Positions 1 through 12,431 of a stretch of DNA of 22,538 bases are shown piece by piece. Positions within the stretch are counted from its first letter, which is position 1. Each line of letters begins with the position of its first letter. A program made the translations under genes and the position numbers. The stretch is from Candidatus Lernaella stagnicola. Lineage in GTDB: Bacteria > Lernaellota > Lernaellaia > Lernaellales > Lernaellaceae. The stretch covers positions 1 to 22,538 of the forward strand of contig JAVCCK010000032.1 of NCBI GenBank assembly GCA_030765525.1, in the 5' to 3' direction. The notes under the pieces were generated by a model. It did no database searches and had not been told where the DNA came from. It was given only the letters and a program-made list of their open reading frames with translations.

Positions 1-128
1 CGGGCGAGAACGTGAAGATCAGCGTGGCATTGATTACGCCGATTGCGATGGAAGATGGACTGCGCTTCGCGATTCGCGAAGGCGGCCGTACCGTCGGCGC
101 CGGCGTCGTATCAAATATTTTCGAGTAG
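1..128 (+). CDS. tuf: Elongation factor Tu, C-terminal end (partial)
   Basis: Only the last 41 codons are in the window; the reading frame starts at base 3 and stops with TAG at 126-128. The residues end with the signature EF-Tu domain III tail: [16 protein letters not shown], then [10 protein letters not shown]-Tu is the GTPase that delivers aminoacyl-tRNA to the ribosome. The extreme C-terminus reads SNIFE instead of the more usual short Lys/Gly-type ending, a small variation. rpmG follows after 10 bases, with its ribosome binding site overlapping the tuf stop, so the two are probably co-transcribed. A second tuf begins at 22352, so this genome carries two copies bracketing the cluster. Identification rests on the conserved tail and is firm; the 5' part lies outside the window. 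Confidence 0.95.
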   Translation, partial: GENVKISVALITPIAMEDGLRFAIREGGRTVGAGVVSNIFE

Positions 129-138
129 GAGCCTCACG

Positions 139-294
139 ATGGGCAACCGAGACATCGTTATTTTAGAGTGCACCGAGTCCAAGCACCGGCACTATACGAC
201 TACCCGTAACAAGAAGAAGAACCCGACTAAGTTGCAGATCAAAAAATACAATCCGGTTCTTCGCCGTCATACGCTCTACAAAGAGGTCAAGTAG
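139..294 (+). CDS. rpmG: 50S ribosomal protein L33 (bL33), mostly zinc-less form
   Basis: A 51-residue basic protein with the L33 pattern [12 protein letters not shown], then [20 protein letters not shown]33 is a small protein of the large subunit near the E site. The start chosen is ATG 139, 10 bases after tuf; it gives the normal family length, whereas the frame open upstream lies inside tuf. Zinc-binding L33 proteins carry two CxxC pairs. Here only Cys11 remains; the other three positions are Ser14, Asn38 and Leu41, so a four-cysteine zinc site cannot form. It therefore belongs functionally with the 'C-minus' paralogues but looks like a recently degraded C-plus protein. A hairpin terminator-like element follows at 314-354. 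Confidence 0.95.
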   Translation: MGNRDIVILECTESKHRHYTTTRNKKKNPTKLQIKKYNPVLRRHTLYKEVK

Positions 295-313
295 TCGTTA
301 GAACAAATATTTC

Positions 314-354
314 GCTTTCGGCGCCCAAGTTTGGACGGGCGCCGAAAGCCTTTT
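314..354 (+). terminator. Intrinsic terminator or attenuator between rpmG and secE
   Basis: A perfect 13-bp inverted repeat (314-326 and 337-349) with a 10-base loop is followed by CTTTT at 350-354. The stem is GC-rich in its upper half. The T-run is short, so termination may be partial. The secE start lies only 19 bases downstream, leaving no room for a separate promoter after the hairpin; read-through or an upstream internal promoter must feed secE-nusG. Confidence 0.75.
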
Positions 355-373
355 CGTGTGAAGGACGATAACC

Positions 374-565
374 GTGCTGAACAAGATCAAGATTTTTTTA
401 CGCGAAGTACGCGCGGAGTTGAGGAAGGTTTCGTGGCCCAGCCGCGAGGTCACTATTGCCTCGACGTGGGTGGTGATTGCCATCTGTTTCATCTTTGCGG
501 TCTACTTCGCGGTTGTCGATTACTCCTTAGGCTGGTTGATCAAGGCGTTTTTAGGCGCGAATTAA
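374..565 (+). CDS. secE: Preprotein translocase subunit SecE
   Basis: A 63-residue single-span SecE, the short form common outside enteric bacteria. The amphipathic cytoplasmic helix contains the family signature EVRAELRKVSWPSREVT (about residues 11-27), followed by one membrane helix (about residues 29-56, rich in V/I/A/F). SecE clamps the two halves of SecY in the inner membrane and stabilises the SecYEG protein-conducting channel. The start is GTG at 374, preceded by AAGGA at 361-365; no ATG in this frame gives the conserved N-terminus. nusG begins 13 bases after the stop, the classical secE-nusG pair. Nothing is unusual except the hairpin directly upstream. Confidence 0.95.
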   Translation: MLNKIKIFLREVRAELRKVSWPSREVTIASTWVVIAICFIFAVYFAVVDYSLGWLIKAFLGAN

Positions 566-578
566 TAAGGATAGCGGC

Positions 579-1115
579 ATGGCCGATTTCAAGTGGTATG
601 TGGTTCACACTTACTCCGGGTACGAGCAAAAAGCCAAGCAGGCGCTGGAAGAGCGCATGAAGGCACGGGGTCTCTCCGAGTTTTTGGTGGAGATTCTGAT
701 TCCTTCCGAGCAGGTCGTCGAGATGGTCAAGGGCAACAAGCGGACGACCAATCGGAAGTTTTTCCCGGGCTATCTGTTGGTGAATATGGAGTTGAATGAC
801 CAAACGTATCACGTGGTCAAATCGACGCCGAAAATTACCGGATTCGTAGGCGGACAGAAAAACCCGCCGGCGGTGCCGGAAGAAGAAGTTCGGCGGATTA
901 CGCGCCAAATCGACGAAGGTACGTTGCGGCCGGTTCCGAAAGTGGAATTCGAAACGGGCGAGTCGGTGCGGATCACCGAAGGCCCCTTCGCCAATTTCAC
1001 CGGCTTGGTGGATGACGTGAAGCCCGATAAGGGCAAATTGCGGGTAATGGTATCGATCTTCGGCCGATCGACTCCGGTGGAGCTGGAGTTTTTCCAGGTC
1101 GAAAAAGCAGAATAA
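579..1115 (+). CDS. nusG: Transcription termination/antitermination factor NusG
   Basis: A 178-residue protein of normal length. The N-terminal NGN domain (about residues 4-115) begins [16 protein letters not shown] and contains the [10 protein letters not shown] strand near residues 61-70; it binds the RNA polymerase clamp helices. The C-terminal KOW domain (about residues 126-160, [17 protein letters not shown]) contacts Rho or ribosomal protein S10, coupling transcription to termination or translation. ATG 579 is preceded by an AAGG box. rplK follows after 33 bases with its own ribosome binding site. No insertions or missing motifs are visible. Confidence 0.97.
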   Translation: MADFKWYVVHTYSGYEQKAKQALEERMKARGLSEFLVEILIPSEQVVEMVKGNKRTTNRKFFPGYLLVNMELNDQTYHVVKSTPKITGFVGGQKNPPAVPEEEVRRITRQIDEGTLRPVPKVEFETGESVRITEGPFANFTGLVDDVKPDKGKLRVMVSIFGRSTPVELEFFQVEKAE

Positions 1116-1148
1116 AGGCACGACAGAGAATTACGAAAGAGGCACACA

Positions 1149-1577
1149 ATGGCTAAGAAGGTCATGGCGAAAGTCAAGCTTCAAGTCCCGGCGGGCAAAG
1201 CAACACCCTCGCCCCCGGTCGGCCCGGCGCTCGGCCAGCATGGCGCCAATATCATGGAGTTTTGCAAGCAGTTCAACGTCAGAACACAGAAGCAAGCGGC
1301 CGAAGGCTTGATTATCCCGGTGGAAATTACGATTTTCTCCGATCGGTCGTTCGTATTCATTTTGAAGAGCCCCCCCGCGGCCATTCTCATCAAGCGCGCG
1401 GCGAACCTGGCCAAGGGCAGTGGCGAACCCAATAAGGAGAAGGTCGGCACGATCACCGTGGCGCAGATCGACGAGATCGCCAAGATCAAAATGGCCGACT
1501 TGAACACCGACGATATCGAACAAGCACGTAGCATCATCGCGGGCACGGCCCGTTCGATGGGTGTGGATGTTGTCTAA
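1149..1577 (+). CDS. rplK: 50S ribosomal protein L11 (uL11)
   Basis: A 142-residue L11 of standard length. The N-terminal domain carries the proline-rich loop [13 protein letters not shown] (about residues 20-32) that forms the thiostrepton-binding cleft with 23S rRNA, followed by MEFCKQFN. The C-terminal rRNA-binding domain contains the [15 protein letters not shown] helix region and ends [16 protein letters not shown]11 sits at the base of the L7/L12 stalk in the GTPase-associated centre. GAAAGAGG lies upstream of ATG 1149. rplA follows 26 bases after the stop. In many bacteria L1 represses translation of the rplK-rplA message; no obvious L1-like site was identified in the 33-base gap here. 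Confidence 0.97.
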   Translation: MAKKVMAKVKLQVPAGKATPSPPVGPALGQHGANIMEFCKQFNVRTQKQAAEGLIIPVEITIFSDRSFVFILKSPPAAILIKRAANLAKGSGEPNKEKVGTITVAQIDEIAKIKMADLNTDDIEQARSIIAGTARSMGVDVV

Positions 1578-1603
1578 CCACGTTTTTTAGTGGGAGCGAA
1601 AAA

Positions 1604-2308
1604 ATGCCGAAGCATGGCAAAAAATATCGCGAAACTGCGGGGACATTTGATCCCGAGCAACGTTATCCGGTCGACGAAGCCCTCACGTTCTGTCTCGAAG
1701 GCGGCGTCGCCTCGTTTGATGAATCCGTTGACGCAGTCTTCCGGCTCGGCGTCAATCCGAAACATGCCGACCAGATGGTGCGCGGCAGTTGCCTGTTGCC
1801 GCACGGCACGGGCAAAAATGTCCGCGTGATCGTGTTTGCCGAGGGCGACAAGGCCCGCGAGGCCGAACAAGGCGGCGCCGACGTCGTGGGTTCTGAGGAT
1901 CTGGTCAAGCGCATTCAGGACGGTTGGCTCGAATTTGATCGGGTTATCGCCACGCCGGACATGATGCGAGTCGTGTCCAAGCTTGGCCGGGTATTGGGAC
2001 CGCGCGGTCTGATGCCTAATCCGAAATCGGGCACCGTGACCTTCGACGTAGGTCAAGCGGTGGACGAGGTCAAGAAGGGTAAGATCGAGTTTCGCGTGGA
2101 CAAGGGCGGCAATCTGCATGCCCCGATCGGACGGCGCAGTTTCAAGCCGGAGCAACTCCGCGAGAATCTGTTGGCGCTGGCCGACACGTTGGTTCGTCTA
2201 AAACCGCCGACGAGCAAAGGTACGTACATGCGCAACGTATCAATCAGTTCAACAATGGGGCCGGGCGTCAGAGTCGACCCCAGCGACATACAAGCGGCGT
2301 TACGTTAA
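1604..2308 (+). CDS. rplA: 50S ribosomal protein L1 (uL1)
   Basis: A 234-residue L1 of normal bacterial length. It opens [10 protein letters not shown] and contains the conserved block [28 protein letters not shown] (about residues 118-146), followed by [22 protein letters not shown], the rRNA-binding face. L1 forms the mobile stalk near the E site and helps release deacylated tRNA. A GGGAG box precedes ATG 1604; alternative upstream starts would overlap rplK. Downstream lies a 269-base gap holding a hairpin and the L10 leader, so the L11-L1 and L10-L7/L12 parts are separately controlled at RNA level. Confidence 0.97.
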   Translation: MPKHGKKYRETAGTFDPEQRYPVDEALTFCLEGGVASFDESVDAVFRLGVNPKHADQMVRGSCLLPHGTGKNVRVIVFAEGDKAREAEQGGADVVGSEDLVKRIQDGWLEFDRVIATPDMMRVVSKLGRVLGPRGLMPNPKSGTVTFDVGQAVDEVKKGKIEFRVDKGGNLHAPIGRRSFKPEQLRENLLALADTLVRLKPPTSKGTYMRNVSISSTMGPGVRVDPSDIQAALR

Positions 2309-2319
2309 ACGCCTTGCGA

Positions 2320-2353
2320 GGCGCGTTTGGTTCTTCGGACCGACGAACGCGCC
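2320..2353 (+). other. RNA hairpin just after rplA
   Basis: A perfect 8-bp arm pair (2320-2327 with 2346-2353) encloses a second small hairpin that can pair GGTTC with GGACC. It lies 12 bases after the rplA stop and upstream of the L10 leader. No T-run follows, so this is not a typical intrinsic terminator; it may be an RNase processing site, a 3'-end stabiliser or a weak attenuator. The function is inference. Confidence 0.45.
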
Positions 2354-2394
2354 GTGCTTAATTGTTCCTAGTGAGTCGCGGTCCGAACGGATGT

Positions 2395-2577
2395 CAAAGA
2401 CAGTAGGTGCCTGAAATATAAAGGTTTAATTGGCCTCAAGCCATCCTACCGAGACACGCCGACAGCCACGGTCGATTGCTTCCATTGGCGATCGATCCTC
2501 CCTTTCCGGGAACCGTGGGCGGAGTGCCGGTGGCGCGAGGCCGTCGAGAACCGGAAAGGAAGGGGGGAATAAACAGC
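2395..2577 (+). promoter_or_regulatory. Ribosomal protein L10 leader of rplJ-rplL
   Basis: The sequence has the conserved L10-leader core: an AGACAGTAGGTG block at 2398-2409 and CCTACCGAGAC at 2445-2455, whose GTAGG (2403-2407) and CCTAC (2445-2449) pair. This is the known binding site for the L10-(L7/L12) complex, through which excess L10 represses its own operon. Downstream, 2496-2509 can pair with 2551-2564 (13 of 14 positions, one A/C mismatch), and the 3' arm overlaps the purine-rich ribosome binding site at 2558-2567. Bound L10 could therefore favour a form in which translation initiation at GTG 2578 is blocked. The first element is recognised from the family; the sequestering helix is read directly from complementarity. 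Confidence 0.85.
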
Positions 2578-3111
2578 GTGGATCGCCAAGGCAAAGAAAA
2601 ACTGGTCGTGCAGCTACGAGAGATGCTGGCTCAGGCCTCGTTGATGGTCATGGTGGATTATCGTGGCTTAACGGTCGGGCAGATGAACAAGTTGCGCCAG
2701 GGCCTGCGGAATTCCGAGGGCGCGTGCGAATTGGTCGTCGTCAAAAACACCCTGATGCGCAGGGCGATAGACGACACGGACTTCGTAGCGTGCTTGGAGT
2801 TCTTGACTGGTCCGAACGCGATTCTGCTTGGCTACGATGACCCGGTTAGCCCCGCCAAGGCTCTAGTCGACGCCGCGAAGGAAATGCCGGCCCTGGAAAT
2901 CAAGGGCGGCGTGTTCAGCGGCAAAGTCATCGACGAACAGCAGGTCCGGGAGTTGGCTCAGATGCCCAGCCGGGAAGAGAGCCTGGCCATGTTGGCCGGA
3001 GTGCTCGCCGCACCGATGCGGAACCTGGCCAGCGGTTTGGCAAACATTCCGAGGGGTCTTGTCAACGCATTGTCCCAGCTTATCGACCAAAAGGAAAAGG
3101 AGGCTGCCTGA
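2578..3111 (+). CDS. rplJ: 50S ribosomal protein L10 (uL10)
   Basis: A 177-residue L10. The start chosen is GTG 2578, 10 bases after a strong purine ribosome binding site (2558-2567); it gives the normal N-terminus (M)DRQGKEKLVVQLREML. The frame is open further upstream to 2476, but that stretch is the structured leader. The globular rRNA-binding domain contains VMVDYRGLTVGQMNKLRQ and VVKNTLMRRA (about residues 24-63). The C-terminal helix (about residues 130-177, LAGVLAAPMRNLASGLANIPRGLVNALSQL) is the platform for L7/L12 dimers. L10 with L7/L12 forms the stalk that recruits translational GTPases. rplL follows after 48 bases, the usual pair under shared autoregulation. Confidence 0.95.
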   Translation: MDRQGKEKLVVQLREMLAQASLMVMVDYRGLTVGQMNKLRQGLRNSEGACELVVVKNTLMRRAIDDTDFVACLEFLTGPNAILLGYDDPVSPAKALVDAAKEMPALEIKGGVFSGKVIDEQQVRELAQMPSREESLAMLAGVLAAPMRNLASGLANIPRGLVNALSQLIDQKEKEAA

Positions 3112-3159
3112 GGCAGTCATTAGGTTTAACGAGATTGCGATTTAGAGGAGCATGAAATT

Positions 3160-3549
3160 ATGGCTGAGATCACCAAGGACCAAATCCTTGAAGCAATTGC
3201 GGAAATGAACGTGTTGGAACTGACCGAGTTGGTCAAAATGATCGAAGAGAAATTCGGTGTTACCGCTGCAGCGCCCATGATGATGGGCGGCATGATGCCG
3301 GCGGGCGGCACGCCTGCGGAAGCTGTCGAAGAACAGACCGAATTCGATGTCATTCTCATCGACTCGGGCGCTCAGAAAATTCAGGTCATCAAGGCCGTGC
3401 GCGGGCTGCGTAGCGACTTGGGTCTCAAAGAGGCCAAAGAGTTGGTTGACACTCTGCCCAAGGCGGTCAAAGAAGCCGTTTCCAAAGACGAGGCCGAAGA
3501 AGCCAAGAAGGCTTTGGAAGACGCTGGCGCCAAAGTCGAGGTTAAGTAA
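3160..3549 (+). CDS. rplL: 50S ribosomal protein L7/L12 (bL12)
   Basis: A 129-residue L12. The N-terminal dimerisation domain (residues 1-35, [25 protein letters not shown]) joins through a flexible hinge to the C-terminal factor-binding domain (about 60-129, ending [10 protein letters not shown]). Two details are odd. The hinge is methionine-rich (MMMGGMM at residues 40-46) instead of mainly Ala/Pro/Val. The helix-turn that normally reads VRGATG or VREITG before LGLKEAK is VRGLRSD, one residue longer; this sits beside the surface that contacts EF-Tu and EF-G. L12 is the multi-copy stalk protein that stimulates GTPase factors. GAGG upstream supports ATG 3160. The frame is otherwise intact. 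Confidence 0.97.
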   Translation: MAEITKDQILEAIAEMNVLELTELVKMIEEKFGVTAAAPMMMGGMMPAGGTPAEAVEEQTEFDVILIDSGAQKIQVIKAVRGLRSDLGLKEAKELVDTLPKAVKEAVSKDEAEEAKKALEDAGAKVEVK

Positions 3550-3580
3550 AGAATATTTGTTTAACGCGACGAACAGCGCG

Positions 3581-3652
3581 GGGGAGCGACGACGGCTCCC
3601 CGACAGAAAGTAAAGAAAACGGAGGACCGGGGGTCCCATGAGGGACCTCTGG
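3581..3652 (+). other. Two RNA hairpins in the rplL-rpoB gap
   Basis: The 165-base gap between rplL and rpoB contains two stems. The first pairs 3581-3587 with 3595-3601 (7 bp, perfect). The second pairs 3627-3637 with 3642-3652 (11 bp including two G-T pairs) around an ATGA tetraloop. Neither is followed by a T-run. In E. coli the corresponding gap holds an attenuator and an RNase III site that lower rpoBC expression relative to rplL; a similar role here is inference from position and structure. Confidence 0.5.
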
Positions 3653-3714
3653 CTCCGAATTAGTGCTTTAAGCAAGGATCTCGCAAACACCAGGATGCGA
3701 TAAGGAGACCTTGG

Positions 3715-6700
3715 ATGTACACATCCCTCGGCGAAGTCAAACGATTCCGGAAATCCTATGCCAGGATAAGGAAGATCATCGACATCCCCAATCTGATCGA
3801 CATCCAGAAAAAGTCGTATGAGCGCTTTCTGCAATCCCAAATCCCGCCCGATGAGCGCGAGGAAATCGGTTTGCAGGGTGTGTTCAAGAGCGTCTTCCCG
3901 ATTCACGACTACAACAACATGAGTAGTCTGGAGTTCGTTCAGTATTCCTTGGAACCCCCGAAATACGACGTCGAGGAATGTAAGCAGCGGGGATTGAACT
4001 TCGCCGCCCCGTTCAAAGTGACCATTCGCCTGGTGGTTTGGGATGTCGACGAGAAAAGTGGCGCGAAGTCGATCCGCGACGTAAAAGAGCAGGAAGTCTA
4101 CTTCGGTGAAATTCCGCTGATGACGGAGCAGGGAACGTTCATCATCAACGGGACCGAGCGGGTTATCGTCAGCCAACTCCATCGCAGCCCGGGCGTGTTT
4201 TTCGATCACGACCGCGGCAAGACCCACAGTTCGGGCAAGTTGCTTTACAACGCCCGCATCATTCCCTATCGCGGTTCCTGGGTCGATTTCGAGTTCGACG
4301 CCAAGGATATCCTGCACGTGCGCATCGATCGTAAGCGCAAGATGCCCGCCACCGTGCTGCTCAAAGCCTTGGGATACACCGACGACGAAATCCTCACGCT
4401 GTACTACAGCGACAATTTCGAGCGCATCCCGACGGTTATCGATGGCGAGACGGTTGTGTTCCGGACCGATCCGCGCTGGTTGAAAGATCAAGTGCTCAGC
4501 ATGGATCTGCGGGACGAGGAAAACCGTGTCATCGCTCGGCGCGGTACGCGCATCGAGGGCAAGCACCTGCGGCGCATGCGTGACGCGAAAATGAAGAAAT
4601 TCCGCCTGTCGCGCATCGATTTGGTCGGCAAGTATGCGGCCGAATACGTGATCAATCCCGACACCGGGGAAGTGATCCTCGAGCCCTCGCAGCAGATCGA
4701 CGAAGAGATTATCGGCAATCTCGTAGAAGCGGGCGTGAAGAAGTTCCAGATCTTGCGCACCGAGACGCTGACCATCAGCCAATCACTGCGCGAGACCCTG
4801 TTGGCCGACAAGGTGCGTTCCGCCGAAGAGGCGATGATCGAAATCTACAAACGCCTGCGCCCCGGTGACCCGCCCACGATCGAGACGGCCCAGCAGTTGT
4901 TCAACAACCTGTTTTTCAATCCCGAGCGGTACGATCTGTCGAAGGTCGGTCGGGTGAAGATGAACCATAAACTGGGTTTGGACACTTCTAACGAGTCGAT
5001 GACGCTATCCAAAGACGACATCCTGGCGGTGGTCTTCTATCTGCTCAATCTTAAAGACGGTCGCGGCCAGGTCGACGACATCGACCACCTGGGCAATCGT
5101 CGTGTGCGGGCGGTGGGCGAGCTGGTGGAAAACCAGTATCGCATCGGCCTGGTACGTATGGAGCGCGCTATCCGCGAGCGGATGAGCCTGCAGGAAATCG
5201 ACACGCTCATGCCGCACGATCTGATCAATGCCAAACCGGTCAGCGCGGTGATCAAGGAGTTTTTCGGATCCTCGCAGTTGTCGCAGTTTATGGATCAGAC
5301 CAACCCGCTTTCGGAGGTCACCCATAAGCGGCGCCTCTCGGCGTTGGGACCCGGCGGTTTGACGCGCGAGCGGGCCGGCTTTGAAGTGCGCGATGTGCAC
5401 AACACTCACTACGGCCGTATTTGTCCGGTAGAAACGCCGGAAGGCCCGAATATCGGCCTGATCGCCAGTTTGTCGACCTTTGCGCGGGTCAACGACTTGG
5501 GCTTCATCGAGACTCCCTACCGGCCAGTGGAAAACGGCCGGGTATCGGAGGGTGCCGAATTCCTCACGGCCTTGCAGGAGGAGCGGTACACGATTGCGCA
5601 GGCAAACGCGCCGCTGGACCGCAACAACAAATTCGCGCGCAGCATCGTTTCGGCCCGCGCCGCGGGCGAGGTGGAGTTGGTCGGCGCGGAACAAGTCGAT
5701 TACATGGACGTGTCGCCGCAGCAGTTGGTGTCGGTCGCCGCGAGCCTGATTCCCTTCCTGGAACACGACGACGCCAACCGGGCGTTGATGGGCAGCAACA
5801 TGCAGCGCCAGGCGGTGCCGCTACTCAAAACCCGCGCTCCGCTGGTCGGGACGGGTATTGAGGAAGTTGTGGCGCGCGACAGTGGCGTGACGCAAGTGGC
5901 GCGGCGCGGCGGTCGAGTGCACAGCGTGGATGCCGATCGTATCGTTGTGAAAGTGGCCGAGGACGAAAAAGACCCGACTGAAGCGGGCGTCGATATTTAC
6001 AATCTGACCAAGTTCCAGCGTTCGAACCAGAACACGTGCATCAACCAAAAGCCGATTGTTTCGGTCGGCGAGCGCGTGTATCGCGGGCAGGTCTTGGCTG
6101 ACGGCCCGTCTACGGACATGGGCGAACTGGCGTTGGGTAAAAACGTCGTCGTCGCATTCATGCCGTGGCAGGGTTACAACTTCGAGGATTCGATTTTGAT
6201 TTCCGAGCGGTTGATCAAGGATGACCGCTTCACCTCGGTTCACGTCGAGGTTTTCGAATGCGTCAGCCGCGACACGAAGCTCGGCAAAGAGGAAATCACT
6301 CGCGATATCCCGAACGTCTCGGAAGAAGCTCTGCGGAATCTGGACGAGTCGGGCATCATTCGCATCGGCGCCGAAGTGAAGCCCGGCGACATCCTCGTAG
6401 GCAAGATCACGCCGAAGGGTGAAACCCAGTTGTCGCCGGAAGAAAAGCTGCTGCGCGCCATCTTCGGCGAGAAGGCCGGCGACGTGCGCGACACCAGTTT
6501 GACGGTGCCGCCCGGTGTGGTGGGTACGGTCACCGATGCGAAGGTGTTTTCGCGCAAGGGTGTGGACAAGGACCAGCGCGCGCGGGAGATCGAGGACGAA
6601 CAAATCGCCAAGATTCTCGGCGACCAGGAAACTGAGATCCGCATCATTACCGAAAGCGCCCTTAAATCCCTCAAGGACATGCTGATCAACAAAACCGTGA

Positions 6701-7986
6701 CGGCGGCCTTGCTGGACGAAGACGAGAACGAAGTGCTGCTCAAGAAGGGGCAGCGCATCACGGTCGAACTGCTCGACGAAATCGATTTCGAGAAAATCGC
6801 CGAGTTGTCCCTGGCCGATACGAAGTTGGAGACGCGGATTCGGGAACTGGTGATCAACGTCACGAAGCAAGTTGAGGCGGTCAAAGAGTTTTTCGAAAGC
6901 AAGATCGAGCGTCTCAAGAGATCCGACGAAATGGCGCCCGGCGTCATCAAGATGGTCAAGGTGTACGTGGCGATCAAGCGCAAGTTGTCGGTGGGCGATA
7001 AGATGGCCGGTCGGCACGGGAACAAGGGTGTGCTCTCGCGGATTCTGCCGGAAGAGGATATGCCCTATCTGCCGGACGGCACGCCGGTCGAGATGATTCT
7101 CAACCCGTTGGGCGTGCCCTCGCGTATGAACGTCGGTCAGATTCTCGAGGTACACCTGGGCTGGGCAGCGCGACATTTGGGCGAGCAAATTCAGCACGTC
7201 CTCGAACAGAGCTTCAACGCTGGTAAGTTGCGCAAACAATTGTTGGCGGTTTTTGAAACGGAAAACGAGACGAATCGCAAGATTCGGGATCTGATTTCCG
7301 GCGCCAAAGACGATGACATCGTCAAGTTCTGCTACGGCTGGGATGAGGGATTGTTCTTGGCCACGCCGGTTTTCGATGGCGCGCCGGAAGCGGAAATCAA
7401 AGTAGCCCTGGTAAACGCGGGCCTACGCCGCGACGGCCAGACAACCTTGTTCGACGGCCGCAACGGTGTGCCCTTCGACACCGACGTGACAGTCGGCATC
7501 ATGTACATGCTTAAGCTCCACCACTTGGTGGATGACAAGATCCACGCGCGGTCCATCGGCCCCTACAGTTTGGTGACGCAGCAACCGCTGGGCGGCAAAG
7601 CGCAGTTCGGCGGTCAGCGTTTGGGTGAGATGGAGGTGTGGGCGATGGAAGCGTATGGCGCTGCGTACAGCCTGCAGGAATTCCTGACGGTCAAGAGCGA
7701 CGACGTGGCCGGTCGCACGCGGATGTACGAGTCAATTATCAAAGGCGAGTGCGAACTCGAACCGGGCCTACCGGAGAGCTTCAACGTGTTGGTTAAGGAA
7801 CTGCAAAGCCTTTGTCTGGACGTGGAATTGCTCGAAGAAGAAATGGAAGAAGAAGCCGAAGTCGACGAAGCCACCAAGGTTCGGGCCGACTTCGACGCGC
7901 TGTTCGCCAAGCCGTCGTTCGACAGCGATTTGGGACCCGGTTCCCTGTCGCAGCCGATTACGCCGGAAAAAGAAACAAAAGAGTAG
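3715..7986 (+). CDS. rpoB: DNA-directed RNA polymerase subunit beta
   Basis: A 1423-residue beta subunit, somewhat longer than the E. coli protein. The rifampicin region is wild-type in form ([23 protein letters not shown], residues 518-540), with Asp527, His537 and Ser542 at the positions of E. coli Asp516, His526 and Ser531. [13 protein letters not shown] near the C-terminus marks the catalytic hybrid-binding domain, and [18 protein letters not shown] the clamp region. Two insertions typical of Proteobacteria are present: one around residues 215-350 in the lobe, and a charged helical insertion around residues 945-1075 after the [19 protein letters not shown] segment. The C-terminus adds an acidic tail ([15 protein letters not shown]...). 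ATG 3715 lies behind a GGAG box. rpoC follows after 39 bases. [10 protein letters not shown] has Asn where E. coli has Pro552. Confidence 0.98.
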   Translation: MYTSLGEVKRFRKSYARIRKIIDIPNLIDIQKKSYERFLQSQIPPDEREEIGLQGVFKSVFPIHDYNNMSSLEFVQYSLEPPKYDVEECKQRGLNFAAPFKVTIRLVVWDVDEKSGAKSIRDVKEQEVYFGEIPLMTEQGTFIINGTERVIVSQLHRSPGVFFDHDRGKTHSSGKLLYNARIIPYRGSWVDFEFDAKDILHVRIDRKRKMPATVLLKALGYTDDEILTLYYSDNFERIPTVIDGETVVFRTDPRWLKDQVLSMDLRDEENRVIARRGTRIEGKHLRRMRDAKMKKFRLSRIDLVGKYAAEYVINPDTGEVILEPSQQIDEEIIGNLVEAGVKKFQILRTETLTISQSLRETLLADKVRSAEEAMIEIYKRLRPGDPPTIETAQQLFNNLFFNPERYDLSKVGRVKMNHKLGLDTSNESMTLSKDDILAVVFYLLNLKDGRGQVDDIDHLGNRRVRAVGELVENQYRIGLVRMERAIRERMSLQEIDTLMPHDLINAKPVSAVIKEFFGSSQLSQFMDQTNPLSEVTHKRRLSALGPGGLTRERAGFEVRDVHNTHYGRICPVETPEGPNIGLIASLSTFARVNDLGFIETPYRPVENGRVSEGAEFLTALQEERYTIAQANAPLDRNNKFARSIVSARAAGEVELVGAEQVDYMDVSPQQLVSVAASLIPFLEHDDANRALMGSNMQRQAVPLLKTRAPLVGTGIEEVVARDSGVTQVARRGGRVHSVDADRIVVKVAEDEKDPTEAGVDIYNLTKFQRSNQNTCINQKPIVSVGERVYRGQVLADGPSTDMGELALGKNVVVAFMPWQGYNFEDSILISERLIKDDRFTSVHVEVFECVSRDTKLGKEEITRDIPNVSEEALRNLDESGIIRIGAEVKPGDILVGKITPKGETQLSPEEKLLRAIFGEKAGDVRDTSLTVPPGVVGTVTDAKVFSRKGVDKDQRAREIEDEQIAKILGDQETEIRIITESALKSLKDMLINKTVTAALLDEDENEVLLKKGQRITVELLDEIDFEKIAELSLADTKLETRIRELVINVTKQVEAVKEFFESKIERLKRSDEMAPGVIKMVKVYVAIKRKLSVGDKMAGRHGNKGVLSRILPEEDMPYLPDGTPVEMILNPLGVPSRMNVGQILEVHLGWAARHLGEQIQHVLEQSFNAGKLRKQLLAVFETENETNRKIRDLISGAKDDDIVKFCYGWDEGLFLATPVFDGAPEAEIKVALVNAGLRRDGQTTLFDGRNGVPFDTDVTVGIMYMLKLHHLVDDKIHARSIGPYSLVTQQPLGGKAQFGGQRLGEMEVWAMEAYGAAYSLQEFLTVKSDDVAGRTRMYESIIKGECELEPGLPESFNVLVKELQSLCLDVELLEEEMEEEAEVDEATKVRADFDALFAKPSFDSDLGPGSLSQPITPEKETKE

Positions 7987-8011
7987 ATTACGGCCAAAAG
8001 CCAGCACACGC

Positions 8012-8018
8012 AGGAGGG
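8012..8018 (+). promoter_or_regulatory. rpoC ribosome binding site that fixes a TTG start
   Basis: AGGAGGG at 8012-8018 is the strongest ribosome binding site in the rpoBC stretch and lies 7 bases before TTG 8026. No ATG or GTG in the rpoC frame is closer, and starting at TTG restores the conserved N-terminus (M)[10 protein letters not shown]. Confidence 0.85.
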
Positions 8019-8025
8019 CGAGCCG

Positions 8026-12207
<4,182 letters not shown>

Positions 12208-12231
12208 GCGCACGGCAATTGAGACTACGTA

Positions 12232-12259
12232 GGGCGGCCTCATCGAGGTCGCCCTTTTT
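12232..12259 (+). terminator. Intrinsic terminator after rpoC
   Basis: A 9-bp stem (12232-12240 with 12246-12254, one G-T pair) with a CATCG loop is followed directly by five T residues. This is a textbook Rho-independent terminator and marks the end of the rplJL-rpoBC transcript, upstream of the inserted genes. Confidence 0.92.
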
Positions 12260-12431
12260 CGTAACGGACGATGTGACGATAGAAAGTGGATTTCTTGATT
12301 AGATAAAGCTGATTTTCTCACGATCGCGATAAATATTGTCGGCAGCATGGATTGTGTGTTTTGTTAAATATAAAATAACAACGACGAAAAATAACGACAG
12401 AAGCCGGGACGCTTGATCTCCAGAGGCATGT
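12260..12431 (+). other. AT-rich gap upstream of the kinase gene, weak promoter candidate
   Basis: This gap is visibly more AT-rich than its surroundings, especially 12325-12405. TATAAA (12369-12374) and the overlapping TAAAAT (12371-12376) resemble a -10 element, but no convincing TTGACA-like -35 lies 16-18 bases upstream. It probably holds the promoter of the histidine kinase because the rpoC terminator lies just before it; the exact promoter is not settled. No open frame with a ribosome binding site was seen here. Confidence 0.35.

Noticed and set aside
295-373. Possible tRNA-Trp between rpmG and secE, expected from gene order in other bacteria.
   Set aside because: No cloverleaf or T-arm GTTCRA sequence is present; the gap is filled by a terminator-like hairpin.
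2476-2577. A longer L10 beginning at 2476.
   Set aside because: The stretch is the structured L10 leader; GTG 2578 has the ribosome binding site and the family N-terminus.
3142-4782. A 546-codon open frame antisense to rplL and the start of rpoB.
   Set aside because: It is a shadow of GC-rich codon bias opposite highly conserved genes; the product is rich in His/Leu/Asp/Arg with no recognisable domain.
5266-5343. Possible rifampicin-resistance change in RpoB.
   Set aside because: The key positions (Asp527, His537, Ser542) are wild-type; only conservative differences such as Asn to Thr at 529 are present.
5821-7239. A 472-codon minus-strand open frame opposite rpoB.
   Set aside because: It is an antisense shadow of a conserved gene with low-complexity composition.
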